Shown here in pieces: positions 15,579-24,029 of a DNA stretch of 35,407 nt. The translations under genes and the position numbers were made by a program. The notes beneath the pieces were generated by a model, which worked only from the letters and a program-made list of their open reading frames with translations, was not told the origin of the DNA and ran no database searches. Origin of the DNA: an uncultured bacterium (GTDB lineage: Bacteria; Bacteroidota; Bacteroidia; Bacteroidales; Bacteroidaceae); the NCBI GenBank assembly GCA_905215345.1, contig CAJMPR010000031.1, positions 1 through 35,407 of the forward strand, read 5' to 3'. Position 1 is the first letter of the stretch; every line of letters begins with the position of its first letter.

Positions 15579-16652
15579 ATGAAAAAATATTTATTTCTGA
15601 TAACACTGTTAGTAGTACTGACAAGTAGGGTGACTGCCCAATCTGTGACAGTGGATGCTACTATTGATTCTTTGCAAATCCTTATCGGAGAGCAGGCGAA
15701 GATTAAGCTCCAGGTATCGTTAGACGCTAATAAGCGGGCGATATTTCCTGCTTATACCGATACTTTAGTTCGCGGGGTAGAGATTGTAGATATCGCTAAG
15801 CCGGATACGCAAATGTTGAATGACGGCAGACGCTCGTTGATAACACAGGAATATACTGTCACTTCTTTCGACTCGGCATTATATTATCTGCCGCCAATGG
15901 AAGTGCTTGTAGATAATAAAGCATACCGGTCTAAGGCATTGGCTCTGAAAGTATATTCCATGCCTGTGGATACATTGCATCCCGACCAGTTCTTCGGTCC
16001 GAAACCTGTGATGAAAGCACCGTTTGCATGGGAAGACTGGTACATGGCGATTGCTTGTGGTGTATTATTTATACCTTTCCTCTTACTGCTCATTTATCTT
16101 GTGAAACGTATCTGTGATAATAAACCTATAATTCGTAAAGTTAAAATAGAGCCGAAGTTGCCGCCACATCAGTTGGCTATTCGGGAAATAGAGCGCATTA
16201 AGAATGAGAAGGTTTGGCAGAAAGGTCAGTCGAAGGAGTATTACACGGAATTGACGGACACTATTCGTACATATATAAAGGAGCGTTTCGGATTCAATGC
16301 TTTGGAAATGACTTCATCGGAAATTATAGAGAAGTTATTGGAAGAGAGGGATAAAGATGCGATAAAAGATTTGAAGGAATTATTCCAGACGGCTGATCTT
16401 GTGAAATTCGCCAAGCATAATCCGATGATGAATGAAAATGATGCCAATCTGATAAATGCTGTTGACTTTATCAACGAGACGAAGGAGGAGGAAGATGAAA
16501 ATGCCAAGCCGCAACCTACTGAGATTACTATTATTGAGAAACGCTCTTTGCGTACCAAGATATTGTTGGGTACCGGTATTGTATTGTTAGCTGCGGCTCT
16601 TATCGGGTCACTGATATATATAGGTTCGGAGTTATATAACTATTTTGCTTGA
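15579..16652 (+). CDS. Bat-operon membrane protein with signal peptide and two helices
   Basis: I do not recognise a firm family; it occupies the place of the DUF4381-like/BatD-related gene found between DUF58 and batA. From the ATG at 15579 it has 357 residues: a signal peptide (MKKYLFLITLLVVLTSRVTA, 1-20), a periplasmic beta-rich domain (21-150), a membrane helix (153-177), a charged cytoplasmic segment with a HNPMMNENDA motif (180-320), and a second helix near the C terminus (327-349). An upstream TTG at 15555 would overlap the DUF58 stop and spoil the signal peptide. It ends 2 bp before batA. A role in anchoring the MoxR-VWA machinery is inferred from position. Confidence 0.8.
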   Translation: MKKYLFLITLLVVLTSRVTAQSVTVDATIDSLQILIGEQAKIKLQVSLDANKRAIFPAYTDTLVRGVEIVDIAKPDTQMLNDGRRSLITQEYTVTSFDSALYYLPPMEVLVDNKAYRSKALALKVYSMPVDTLHPDQFFGPKPVMKAPFAWEDWYMAIACGVLFIPFLLLLIYLVKRICDNKPIIRKVKIEPKLPPHQLAIREIERIKNEKVWQKGQSKEYYTELTDTIRTYIKERFGFNALEMTSSEIIEKLLEERDKDAIKDLKELFQTADLVKFAKHNPMMNENDANLINAVDFINETKEEEDENAKPQPTEITIIEKRSLRTKILLGTGIVLLAAALIGSLIYIGSELYNYFA

Positions 16653-16654
16653 TT

Positions 16655-17638
16655 ATGATTTTTGCCAATATTGAATATTTATTTTTGCTGCTGTTGCTTA
16701 TACCTTATATTGTATGGTATATAATGAAGCGGAAGAATAGTGAAGCTACGCTTCAGATTTCGGATGCTCGTGTATATGCGCATACGCCCAAGAGTTATAA
16801 GAACTACTTGTTACATGCGCCATTTGTACTACGGATTATTGCTTTAGTTTTAATTATCATCGTTTTAGCACGTCCGCAAACTACTAATAGCTGGCAGAAC
16901 AGTGAGATTGAGGGTATCGACATTATGCTCGCCATTGACGTATCAACCAGTATGCTGGCTGAGGATTTGAAACCTAATCGTCTGGAAGCGGCTAAAGATG
17001 TAGCAGCAGAATTTATTAATGGCCGGCCGAATGATAATATTGGTATTACCTTGTTTGCCGGAGAGAGTTTTACACAATGCCCGTTGACGGTAGACCATGC
17101 CGTACTTCTGAACTTGATAAAAGATGTGAAATGCGGTCTTATAGAAGACGGAACTGCAGTGGGTATGGGTGTGGCCAATGCAGTTACCCGGTTGAAAGAT
17201 AGTAAGGCAAAATCTAAAGTTATTATTCTTTTGACTGACGGTACCAATAATAAGGGAGATATTTCTCCGTTAACAGCTGCCGAGATTGCCAAGAGCTTCG
17301 GTATTCGTGTTTATACTATTGGCGTAGGAACCAATGGAATGGCTCCATATCCTTATCCGGTAGGTGGAACGGTGCAATATGTCAATATGCCGGTGGAGAT
17401 TGATGAAAAGACTTTGACGCAAATTGCCGGAACAACCGACGGTAATTATTTCCGTGCAACCAGCAACTCCAAGTTGAAGGAAGTATATGAAGAAATCGAT
17501 AAGCTGGAGAAAACAAAATTGAATGTAAAAGAGTATAGTAAACGTCAGGAAGAATACCGTTGGTTTGCATTGGCTGCTTTCCTGTGTGTATTGCTGGAGG
17601 TCTTATTACGTAATTCCATATTGAAGAAGATACCGTAA
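16655..17638 (+). CDS. batA: Aerotolerance protein BatA (membrane-anchored VWA)
   Basis: BatA is one of two membrane-bound VWA proteins of the Bacteroides aerotolerance operon. From the ATG at 16655 it has 327 residues: helices at about 7-24 and 57-72, a VWA domain with MIDAS DVSTS (95-99), the MIDAS Thr in EDGTAVG, and the acidic motif LLTDGTNN. A last helix (WFALAAFLCVLLEVLL) lies near the C terminus. A TTG at 16649 could add two residues but overlaps the preceding stop. The complete MIDAS suggests metal-dependent ligand binding, and topology places the VWA domain between helices 2 and 3. Confidence 0.93.
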   Translation: MIFANIEYLFLLLLLIPYIVWYIMKRKNSEATLQISDARVYAHTPKSYKNYLLHAPFVLRIIALVLIIIVLARPQTTNSWQNSEIEGIDIMLAIDVSTSMLAEDLKPNRLEAAKDVAAEFINGRPNDNIGITLFAGESFTQCPLTVDHAVLLNLIKDVKCGLIEDGTAVGMGVANAVTRLKDSKAKSKVIILLTDGTNNKGDISPLTAAEIAKSFGIRVYTIGVGTNGMAPYPYPVGGTVQYVNMPVEIDEKTLTQIAGTTDGNYFRATSNSKLKEVYEEIDKLEKTKLNVKEYSKRQEEYRWFALAAFLCVLLEVLLRNSILKKIP

Positions 17639-17675
17639 GACTTGCTTTTACAAAGAGATTTCGATGATATTTAAT

Positions 17676-17698
17676 TTGTAAATCGTAAAATTGTAAAT
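17676..17698. repeat. Short AT-rich direct repeat before batB
   Basis: TTGTAAAT occurs at 17676-17683 and 17691-17698, 15 bp apart, with a third GTAAA between them. It fills most of the 65-bp gap between batA and batB. It resembles short runs of GTAAAT seen between Bacteroides genes (from memory). No promoter is evident. Confidence 0.4.
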
Positions 17699-17703
17699 AG
17701 AAA

Positions 17704-18732
17704 ATGTTTCGATTTGAAGAACCTGCATATTTGTACTTGTTATTGTTACTGCCGTTTTTGGCAGTTTTCTACTTGTACTCCAATTATCGAAGACGGAAAG
17801 CAATCCGCAAGTTCGGTGATCCGGTACTAATGGCACAGCTAATGCCGGATGTATCCAGGTATCGTCCGGATATAAAGTTTTGGATTGTGTTTGCTGTCAT
17901 TGGATTGTTTGCTGTATTGTTAGCTCGTCCGCAATTTGGCTCAAAGTTGGAAACGGTAAAGCGTCAAGGGGTGGAAGTAATGATTGCACTGGATATTTCT
18001 AACTCAATGTTGGCGCAGGATGTACAGCCCAGTCGTCTGCAAAAAGCAAAAAGACTGGTGGCACAATTAGTGGATAAGATGGAGAATGATAAAGTCGGAA
18101 TGATTGTGTTTGCCGGTGATGCATTTACTCAACTTCCTATCACAAGCGACTATATTTCTGCTAAAATGTTTTTAGAGTCCATAGACCCTTCTTTAATTTC
18201 CAAACAAGGTACAGCGATTGGCGCGGCTATTAATTTGGCTTCCCGCAGCTTTACACCCCAAGAAGGGGTGGGACGTGCCGTAATTGTTATTACTGATGGT
18301 GAAAATCATGAGGGTGGTGCGGTAGAAGCTGCAAAAGCGGCTGCAGAAAAAGGTATTCAAGTTAATGTTTTAGGTGTGGGGATGCCTGATGGTGGACCAA
18401 TTCCGATAGAAGGTACGAATGATTTTCGTCGTGACCGTGAAGGTAATGTTATCGTCACTCGTCTGAATGAGCAGATGTGTCAGCAGATAGCCAAGGCCGG
18501 TAATGGTATTTATGTGCGCGTTGATAATACAAATGGTGCACAGAAAGCAATCAGTCAGGAAATCAATAAGATGGCAAAAGCAGATGTGGAAACACAGGTC
18601 TATACGGAGTTCAATGAGCAGTTTCAGGCAGTGGCATGGATTATTTTAATATTGCTGTTAGTTGAAATGTTGATATTGGAGCGTAAAAACCCGATGTTCC
18701 GCAACATTCATTTGTTTTCTAATAAGAAATGA
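17704..18732 (+). CDS. batB: Aerotolerance protein BatB (membrane-anchored VWA)
   Basis: The second VWA protein of the Bat system, 342 residues, built like BatA. It has helices at about 9-25 and 58-74, a VWA domain with MIDAS DISNS (97-101), a Thr-containing KQGTAIGAAI segment and the motif VIVITDGENHEGG, then a C-terminal helix (AWIILILLLVEMLIL, about 309-325). BatA and BatB are clear paralogues, probably from a tandem duplication, and may form a heteromeric membrane complex. The stop overlaps the batC ATG (ATGA). Confidence 0.93.
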   Translation: MFRFEEPAYLYLLLLLPFLAVFYLYSNYRRRKAIRKFGDPVLMAQLMPDVSRYRPDIKFWIVFAVIGLFAVLLARPQFGSKLETVKRQGVEVMIALDISNSMLAQDVQPSRLQKAKRLVAQLVDKMENDKVGMIVFAGDAFTQLPITSDYISAKMFLESIDPSLISKQGTAIGAAINLASRSFTPQEGVGRAVIVITDGENHEGGAVEAAKAAAEKGIQVNVLGVGMPDGGPIPIEGTNDFRRDREGNVIVTRLNEQMCQQIAKAGNGIYVRVDNTNGAQKAISQEINKMAKADVETQVYTEFNEQFQAVAWIILILLLVEMLILERKNPMFRNIHLFSNKK

Positions 18733-19436
18733 TGCATATGTTACAGAAAAAATATATAGGAATGTTTTTACTGCTGATTGTAGCAGTTTCGGTTTCTGCA
18801 CAGAAAGCTGAACGCGATTTTATCCGTAAAGGGAATCGTCTCTATAAAGATAGTGTGTACGTAAATGCAGAAGTAAACTATAGAAAGGCTTTGGAGGTAA
18901 ATCCAAAGTCTACAGTTTCTATGTTCAATCTCGGAAACACACTGGCACAACAAAATAAGCCGGAAGAGGCTATGGAACAGTTTGTTGCTGCTACAAAGAT
19001 AGAGAAAGAAAAGTCAAATCTGGCACAGATTTATCATAATATGGGAGTGATTTTCCAATCGAAACAGGATTATGCAAAGGCTGTGGAAGCCTATAAACAA
19101 TCTTTGCGGAATAACCCGAAGGATGATGAAACTCGCTATAACTTAGCTTTGGCTCAGAAATTGCTGAAAGACCAGCAGCAAAATCAGCAGAACCAAGACC
19201 AAAATCAGGAGCAACAAAAGCAAGACCAGCAACAGGATAAAAAAGAGCAGAACAAGGATCAGCAACAAAATAAAGACCAACAACAACCTCCTCAACAGCA
19301 AAAGAAAGACAATGAAATGTCGAAAGAAAATGCGGAACAACTCTTGAATTCGGTAATGCAGGATGAAAAGGAAGTACAGGACAAAGTGAAGCAGCAGCAG
19401 GTTATTCAAGGTGGTCGTTTGGAAAAAGATTGGTAA
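18729..19436 (+). CDS. batC: Aerotolerance protein BatC (TPR, Gln-rich)
   Basis: A 235-residue periplasmic TPR protein. An N-terminal signal-like helix (LQKKYIGMFLLLIVAVSVSAQ) is followed by tetratricopeptide repeats (about 28-145: NAEVNYRKALEVNPKST..., IYHNMGVIFQSKQDYAKAVEAYKQSL). Next comes a low-complexity segment (149-193) in which 24 of 45 residues are Gln, the rest mostly Lys, Asp, Asn and Glu, then a helical C terminus. The ATG at 18729 overlaps the batB stop. Further ATGs at 18732 and 18738 are possible starts with little effect on the signal peptide. TPRs suggest a scaffold for the other Bat proteins. Confidence 0.92.
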   Translation: MMHMLQKKYIGMFLLLIVAVSVSAQKAERDFIRKGNRLYKDSVYVNAEVNYRKALEVNPKSTVSMFNLGNTLAQQNKPEEAMEQFVAATKIEKEKSNLAQIYHNMGVIFQSKQDYAKAVEAYKQSLRNNPKDDETRYNLALAQKLLKDQQQNQQNQDQNQEQQKQDQQQDKKEQNKDQQQNKDQQQPPQQQKKDNEMSKENAEQLLNSVMQDEKEVQDKVKQQQVIQGGRLEKDW

Positions 19437-19457
19437 CAAACATAATAGGAATAATAT

Positions 19458-21302
19458 ATGAGAAAAATAGTTTTCTTATGGATAGCACTGATGGCAGTCA
19501 GTTTGCATACCTTTGCTGACGGGAAGGTATCATTCACTGCATCTGCTCCCGATGCTGTGGCTGTGGGTGATCAGTTCAGGTTGGCATATACAGTCACTAC
19601 ACAGAAGGTGAGAGATTTTCGGGCTCCTTCTATTAAGGGATTTGATGTATTGATGGGGCCCAGCCGTTCACAACAGAGTAGCGTACAAATTGTTAATGGA
19701 CAGACTACTTCTACCAGTAGTATTACTTTTACATATATTTTAATGGCGAATACGGAAGGTAGCTTTACTATTCCGGGAGCTACTATTACGGCTGATGGCA
19801 ATCAGATGGTGTCTAACTCTGTACATGTTAATGTACTGCCTGCCGATCAAGCAAGCGGAGCGTCTTCCGGTGGCGGAAACAGGCAACAAAGTGGCTCGTC
19901 AAGCCGTGCTTCATCAGGTACATCCGTTTCCGCTAACGACTTGTTTATTACTGCTACGGCAAGTAAAACTACTGTATACGAACAGGAAGCTCTCTTATTG
20001 ACCTATAAAATATATACCTTAGTCGATCTGCGTGGTTTTGATAATGTGAAACTTCCGGATTTTAAAGGTTTTCATTCGCAGGAGGTTGAACTTCCTAATG
20101 ATCGTAAATGGAGCTTGGAACATTATAAGGGCAGGAATTATCAAACAACTGTTTACCGCCAATTTATTTTATTTCCGCAACAATCCGGCAAGTTAACAAT
20201 TGATGCCGCACGTTTTGATGCTTCTATTGCTAAAGCAAATCAGGTATCTGATCCGTTTGAAGCTTTTTTCAATGGAGGAAGTAATTATGTGGAGGTTAAG
20301 AAGACATTGATTACTCCTAAATTGACTGTTGATGTGAAGTCTTTGCCTGAAGGAAAACCCGCCGGGTTCTCCGGTGGGGTGGGAGAGTTTAGCATATCAT
20401 CTTCTATCAACAGTACAAACGTTAAGACGAATGATGCTGTTACATTAAAATTGGTTATTTCCGGTACAGGTAACTTGAAATTAATATCCACTCCTGAAGT
20501 GAAATTCCCGGAAGATTTTGAGGTTTATGATCCGAAGGTGGAGAATAAATTCCGACTGACAAATGCAGGACTTTCAGGAAGTCAGGTTATTGAATATCTG
20601 GCTATTCCACGCACTGCTGGGACTTATAAAATTCCGGCTGTGAAATTCAGCTACTTTGATATCAAATCTCGTACATATAAGACATTAACTACTGAAGAGT
20701 ATGTACTTAATGTCGAGAAGGGGGCTGGCAATGCTGCACAAACCATTGCGAACTTTACGAATAAAGAAGATTTAAAGGTACTGAATGAAGATATTCGCTA
20801 TATCAAACAGAATGATGTGACACTTTCTGAAAAAGGAAATTATTTCTTTGGCTCTGGGCTCTATTGGTTATTCTATATTGTACCGGGTATTGCATTTATT
20901 ATTTTCTTTATCATTTATCGAAAACAAATTACGGCAAATGCAAATGTGGCTAAAATGCGTACAAAGAAAGCAAACAAAGTAGCAGTGAAACGAATGAAAC
21001 AAGCCGGTAAATTGTTGGCTGAGAATAAGAAAGATGCATTCTATGATGAAGTATTGAAAGCTCTTTGGGGATATATTAGTGATAAATTGAATATTCCGGT
21101 TTCTCGTTTGTCAAAGGACAATGTAGAAGAGGAGCTTCGCAATTATGGGGTAGATGATACGTCGATAAAGGATTTTCTTGATGCATTGAACAACTGTGAG
21201 TTTGCTCGTTTTGCTCCTGGTAATGATAATCAGGCTATGGATAAAGTGTATTCGGTTTCATTGGAAGTTATCAGTAAGATGGAAAACTCTATAAAACATT
21301 AA
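19458..21302 (+). CDS. batD: Aerotolerance protein BatD (large periplasmic domain)
   Basis: A 614-residue protein. It has a signal peptide (MRKIVFLWIALMAVSLHTFA), then tandem immunoglobulin-like beta domains of the BatD family (KVSFTASAPDAVAVGDQFRL..., VSANDLFITATASKTTVYEQEALLLTY...). A Ser/Gly-rich hinge lies at about 132-162. One membrane helix (about 468-491, LYWLFYIVPGIAFIIFFIIY) precedes a cytoplasmic helical tail. Most of the protein therefore lies in the periplasm. It sits between batC (21 bp) and batE (13 bp), as in known bat operons. Its partner in the complex is not known from sequence. Confidence 0.94.
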   Translation: MRKIVFLWIALMAVSLHTFADGKVSFTASAPDAVAVGDQFRLAYTVTTQKVRDFRAPSIKGFDVLMGPSRSQQSSVQIVNGQTTSTSSITFTYILMANTEGSFTIPGATITADGNQMVSNSVHVNVLPADQASGASSGGGNRQQSGSSSRASSGTSVSANDLFITATASKTTVYEQEALLLTYKIYTLVDLRGFDNVKLPDFKGFHSQEVELPNDRKWSLEHYKGRNYQTTVYRQFILFPQQSGKLTIDAARFDASIAKANQVSDPFEAFFNGGSNYVEVKKTLITPKLTVDVKSLPEGKPAGFSGGVGEFSISSSINSTNVKTNDAVTLKLVISGTGNLKLISTPEVKFPEDFEVYDPKVENKFRLTNAGLSGSQVIEYLAIPRTAGTYKIPAVKFSYFDIKSRTYKTLTTEEYVLNVEKGAGNAAQTIANFTNKEDLKVLNEDIRYIKQNDVTLSEKGNYFFGSGLYWLFYIVPGIAFIIFFIIYRKQITANANVAKMRTKKANKVAVKRMKQAGKLLAENKKDAFYDEVLKALWGYISDKLNIPVSRLSKDNVEEELRNYGVDDTSIKDFLDALNNCEFARFAPGNDNQAMDKVYSVSLEVISKMENSIKH

Positions 21303-21315
21303 TTAGGAGGAATTG

Positions 21316-22167
21316 ATGATGAAGAAAATATTATCTTTTACGATAAGCGTGATAATAGCGATAACCACTTGGGGGCAAGAGCCGGTAGTCGCAACAGATA
21401 CATTGTCACAGGCTGTTAATGATTCTGTTTCTATCGGTTCTCATACGGAGTTTTCTGCGTCGAAGTTGGTGAGCGGTAGTGTAACAAAGGCAGAAGGAGA
21501 CAGTGCCTATATGAGAAATGATTACGCTTCTGCTATTCAAATTTATGAAGCTTTATTGAAGAAAGGTGAAGCAGCTGAGGTTTATTACAATCTTGGGAAT
21601 AGTTATTACAAGGCTGATGATATAGCGAAAGCTATATTAAATTACGAACGGGCTTTGTTATTACAGCCGGGAAATGCCGATGTCCGTGCCAATTTAGAGA
21701 TTGCACGCTCCAAAACAATTGATAAGGTAATACCTGTTCCGGAAATCTTTTTTGTTGCTTGGACAAAATCATTAATTAATAGTCTGAGTGTAAATGCTTG
21801 GGCTAAGTTAGGTATTGTGTTTTTTATTTTTCTGCTTGTTTCATTCTCCCTTTTCTTTTTTTCCAAACAGATTATATGGAAGAAATCAGGTTTTATTGCA
21901 GGAATAATATTCTTGTTTTTTGTAGTATTATGCAATGTATTTGCTTCTCAACAAAAAAGGGAGTTGATGAACCGTAATGATGCTATTATATTATCTCCGA
22001 GTGTAACTGTGCGTAGTACGCCAAGTGAAAGTGGTACCAGTTTGTTTGTTTTACACGAAGGTCATAAGGTTGAAATTAAAGATAATTCTATGCGTGAATG
22101 GAAAGAAATCCGTTTGGAGGATGGTAAAGTTGGGTGGGTACCTACTTCTACGATAGAGGTGATATAG
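21316..22167 (+). CDS. batE: Aerotolerance protein BatE (TPR, two helices, SH3)
   Basis: A 283-residue protein with a signal peptide (MKKILSFTISVIIAITTWGQ region), TPR repeats (about 56-129, AYMRNDYASAIQIYEALLKKGE, VYYNLGNSYYK), two membrane helices (163-183 and 191-210), and a bacterial SH3-like domain at the C terminus (about 224-283, VTVRSTPSESGTSLFVLHEG, GKVGWVPTSTIEVI). An SD-perfect AGGAGG (21305-21310) precedes ATGs at 21316 (5 bp) and 21319 (8 bp); either may be used. An in-frame TTG at 21313 is less likely. It ends the operon, followed by a strong terminator. Confidence 0.92.
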   Translation: MMKKILSFTISVIIAITTWGQEPVVATDTLSQAVNDSVSIGSHTEFSASKLVSGSVTKAEGDSAYMRNDYASAIQIYEALLKKGEAAEVYYNLGNSYYKADDIAKAILNYERALLLQPGNADVRANLEIARSKTIDKVIPVPEIFFVAWTKSLINSLSVNAWAKLGIVFFIFLLVSFSLFFFSKQIIWKKSGFIAGIIFLFFVVLCNVFASQQKRELMNRNDAIILSPSVTVRSTPSESGTSLFVLHEGHKVEIKDNSMREWKEIRLEDGKVGWVPTSTIEVI

Positions 22168-22196
22168 GAAAAGTATATAACAGAATAAGAATACAT

Positions 22197-22254
22197 CCCG
22201 TATTAATACAATAAGATTATTGCTGTCTTTTTGTATTAATATGGGTTTCTTTTT
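22197..22254 (+). terminator. Terminator of the bat operon
   Basis: A 15-bp stem (22197-22211 with 22231-22245, one G-U pair) with a 19-base loop is followed by a T-rich tract (TTTCTTTTT). It lies about 30 bp after the batE stop. Confidence 0.88.
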
Positions 22255-22383
22255 AACATTTATGGAATGTTAAACATCGAATAGGAAAAATACAAGTAAA
22301 TAATTTGTTTTATCCTTTTTTTTCCTTAAGTTTATAGCGTGATAATAAAAATATCCAAAGTATTAACCATTAAATTTATAAAT

Positions 22384-22659
22384 ATGAGAACGATAACATT
22401 TAATGAATTGCGTAAGATTAAAGACTCATTGCCCAGTGGTAGCATGCATAGAATAGCCGATGAATTAGGTCTGAATGTTGATACAGTAAGAAATTTCTTC
22501 GGTGGTCATAATTTTAAAGAAGGTAAAAGTGTTGGGATTCACTTGGAACCTGGACCAGATGGCGGTTTAGTTATGATTGATGATACTACCGTTTTAGATA
22601 GGGCTTTAAAAATTTTAGATGAAGTAGCAGGTGAAACGGTAGAATCCGTTCGAGCTTAA
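22384..22659 (+). CDS. Small conserved DNA-binding-like protein (91 aa)
   Basis: A 91-residue protein starting MRTITFNELRKIKDSLPSGS. Residues 20-40 (MHRIADELGLNVDTVRNFFGG) read like a helix-turn-helix: a helix, a tight G-L turn and a second helix with Asp-Thr-Val-Arg. A Gly-rich middle (HLEPGPDGGLVMIDDTTVLD) and a C-terminal helix (RALKILDEVAGETVESV) follow. I recognise it only as a conserved Bacteroides protein of unknown role. The ATG at 22384 is chosen over an upstream GTG at 22339, which adds 15 residues of Ile/Lys-rich sequence. It is monocistronic, with terminators on both sides. Confidence 0.75.
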   Translation: MRTITFNELRKIKDSLPSGSMHRIADELGLNVDTVRNFFGGHNFKEGKSVGIHLEPGPDGGLVMIDDTTVLDRALKILDEVAGETVESVRA

Positions 22660-22678
22660 GAAAAGAAAGTAAAAAAGG

Positions 22679-22716
22679 ATCCCAATTGCTGACAAACAAT
22701 TGGGATTTCTTGTTTG
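22679..22716 (+). terminator. Terminator after the small DNA-binding-like gene
   Basis: ATCCCAATTG (22679-22688) pairs perfectly with 22697-22706 over an 8-base loop, followed by a T-rich stretch. It is 19 bp behind the stop codon. Confidence 0.88.
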
Positions 22717-22745
22717 TTTTATAAATTATATAAAACTAATAGCTT

Positions 22746-23876
22746 ATGGAAGATAAATTAGTAACATTAGCGATTCTGACGTATGCAAAAGCCCAAATTC
22801 TGAAAAATGTTCTTGAGAATGAAGGTATTGAGACATATATTCATAATGTGAATCAGATACAGCCAGTCGTTTCTTCTGGTGTACGGGTACGCATTAAGGA
22901 GAGTGATTTGCCTCATGCATTGAAAATAACTGAAAGTTCAGCATGGTTATCTGATGATGTAGTAGGGGAGAAAGCTCCAAAGATAGAGAAAGGAAGCAAC
23001 AAAGTCGTAATTCCTGTTGACTTTTCAAATTATTCCCTAAAGGCATGTGAATTTGGCTTTAATTTTGCACAAAATATAGGTGCGGAAGTAGTCTTACTTC
23101 ATGTATATTTTACACCAATATATGCAACTTCATTGCCTTATGGTGATGTTTTCAATTATCAATTAAGTGATGAGGAGAATGTAAAAAATATATTGCAAAA
23201 AGTGCATTCGGATTTAAATGCTTTATCTGATAAGGTTAAAGCTAAAGTTACCTCAGGTGAATTCCCTAATGTAAAATATGCATGCGTACTGCGTGAAGGC
23301 ATCCCTGAGGAGGAAATATTACGATATGCCAAGGAGTATCGCCCCAGAATTATTATTATGGGTACACGTGGTAAAAATCAGAAAGATATTGATTTAATTG
23401 GTAGTGTAACTGCTGAAGTTATTGAACGCAGTCGTGTTCCTGTTTTAGCTATTCCCGAAAACACTCCGTTTAAACAGTTTACTGAGGTAAAACGTATTGC
23501 ATTTATTACGAACTTTGATCAACGTGATTTAATAGCATTTGATTCGTTGATAAATAGTTTAAAACCATTTCAGTTCTCAGTTTCTTTAATTCATTTAGCT
23601 GATGTGAAAGATACTTGGAATGAAATTAAGTTGGGTGGTATTAAGGAATATTTCCAAAAACAATATCCACAATTAGAAATATATTATGATGTTGTGAAGA
23701 ATGATGATTTTCTAAATAGTTTGGATAACTATATTAAAACTAATCATATAGATGTAATTACCTTGACATCATATAAAAGAAATATTTTTTCTCGTTTATT
23801 CAATCCTGGTATTGCCAGAAAGATGATTTTTCATTCTGATACACCGTTGTTAGTTATTTATGGAAGACCAAGTTGA
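22746..23876 (+). CDS. Universal stress protein with N-terminal DUF2007-like domain and two Usp domains
   Basis: A 376-residue three-part protein. Residues 3-65 resemble the DUF2007 putative signal-transducing domain (KLVTLAILTYAKAQILKNVL, VRVRIKESDLPHAL). Residues 83-237 are a canonical UspA domain (VVIPVDFSNYSLKACEFGF, then MGTRGKNQKDIDLIGSVT, which keeps the G-2x-G-9x-G-S ATP-binding pattern near 205-219). Residues 250-376 are a second, degenerate Usp domain in which the glycine motif is replaced by LTSYKRNIFSRLFNPG. It probably binds ATP in one half only. Usp proteins act in stress and growth-arrest responses. It is a single gene between two terminators. Confidence 0.88.
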   Translation: MEDKLVTLAILTYAKAQILKNVLENEGIETYIHNVNQIQPVVSSGVRVRIKESDLPHALKITESSAWLSDDVVGEKAPKIEKGSNKVVIPVDFSNYSLKACEFGFNFAQNIGAEVVLLHVYFTPIYATSLPYGDVFNYQLSDEENVKNILQKVHSDLNALSDKVKAKVTSGEFPNVKYACVLREGIPEEEILRYAKEYRPRIIIMGTRGKNQKDIDLIGSVTAEVIERSRVPVLAIPENTPFKQFTEVKRIAFITNFDQRDLIAFDSLINSLKPFQFSVSLIHLADVKDTWNEIKLGGIKEYFQKQYPQLEIYYDVVKNDDFLNSLDNYIKTNHIDVITLTSYKRNIFSRLFNPGIARKMIFHSDTPLLVIYGRPS

Positions 23877-23965
23877 TTTATTTAAAGCTCTGCATTTTGA
23901 ATTAATAATCAAAATTATGTTTAATATATTTCTTTGAGATTTATATTTCCCCTATTTCAACTAAC

Positions 23966-24010
23966 ATAAAAAGAGAGCTAACCAAGTAAAATGGTTAGCT
24001 CTCTTTTTAT
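23966..24010. terminator. Bidirectional terminator between usp and the TPR gene
   Basis: A perfect 19-bp stem (ATAAAAAGAGAGCTAACCA at 23966-23984 with its complement at 23992-24010, 7-base loop). It has A-rich left and T-rich right flanks, so it can terminate both convergent transcripts. Confidence 0.95.
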
Positions 24011-24029
24011 AATAAAGTTCGGAAAAAGC

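Noticed and set aside
22339..22383. Upstream GTG start of the 91-residue protein
   Set aside because: The added residues are low-complexity Ile/Lys, and the conserved N terminus begins at ATG 22384.
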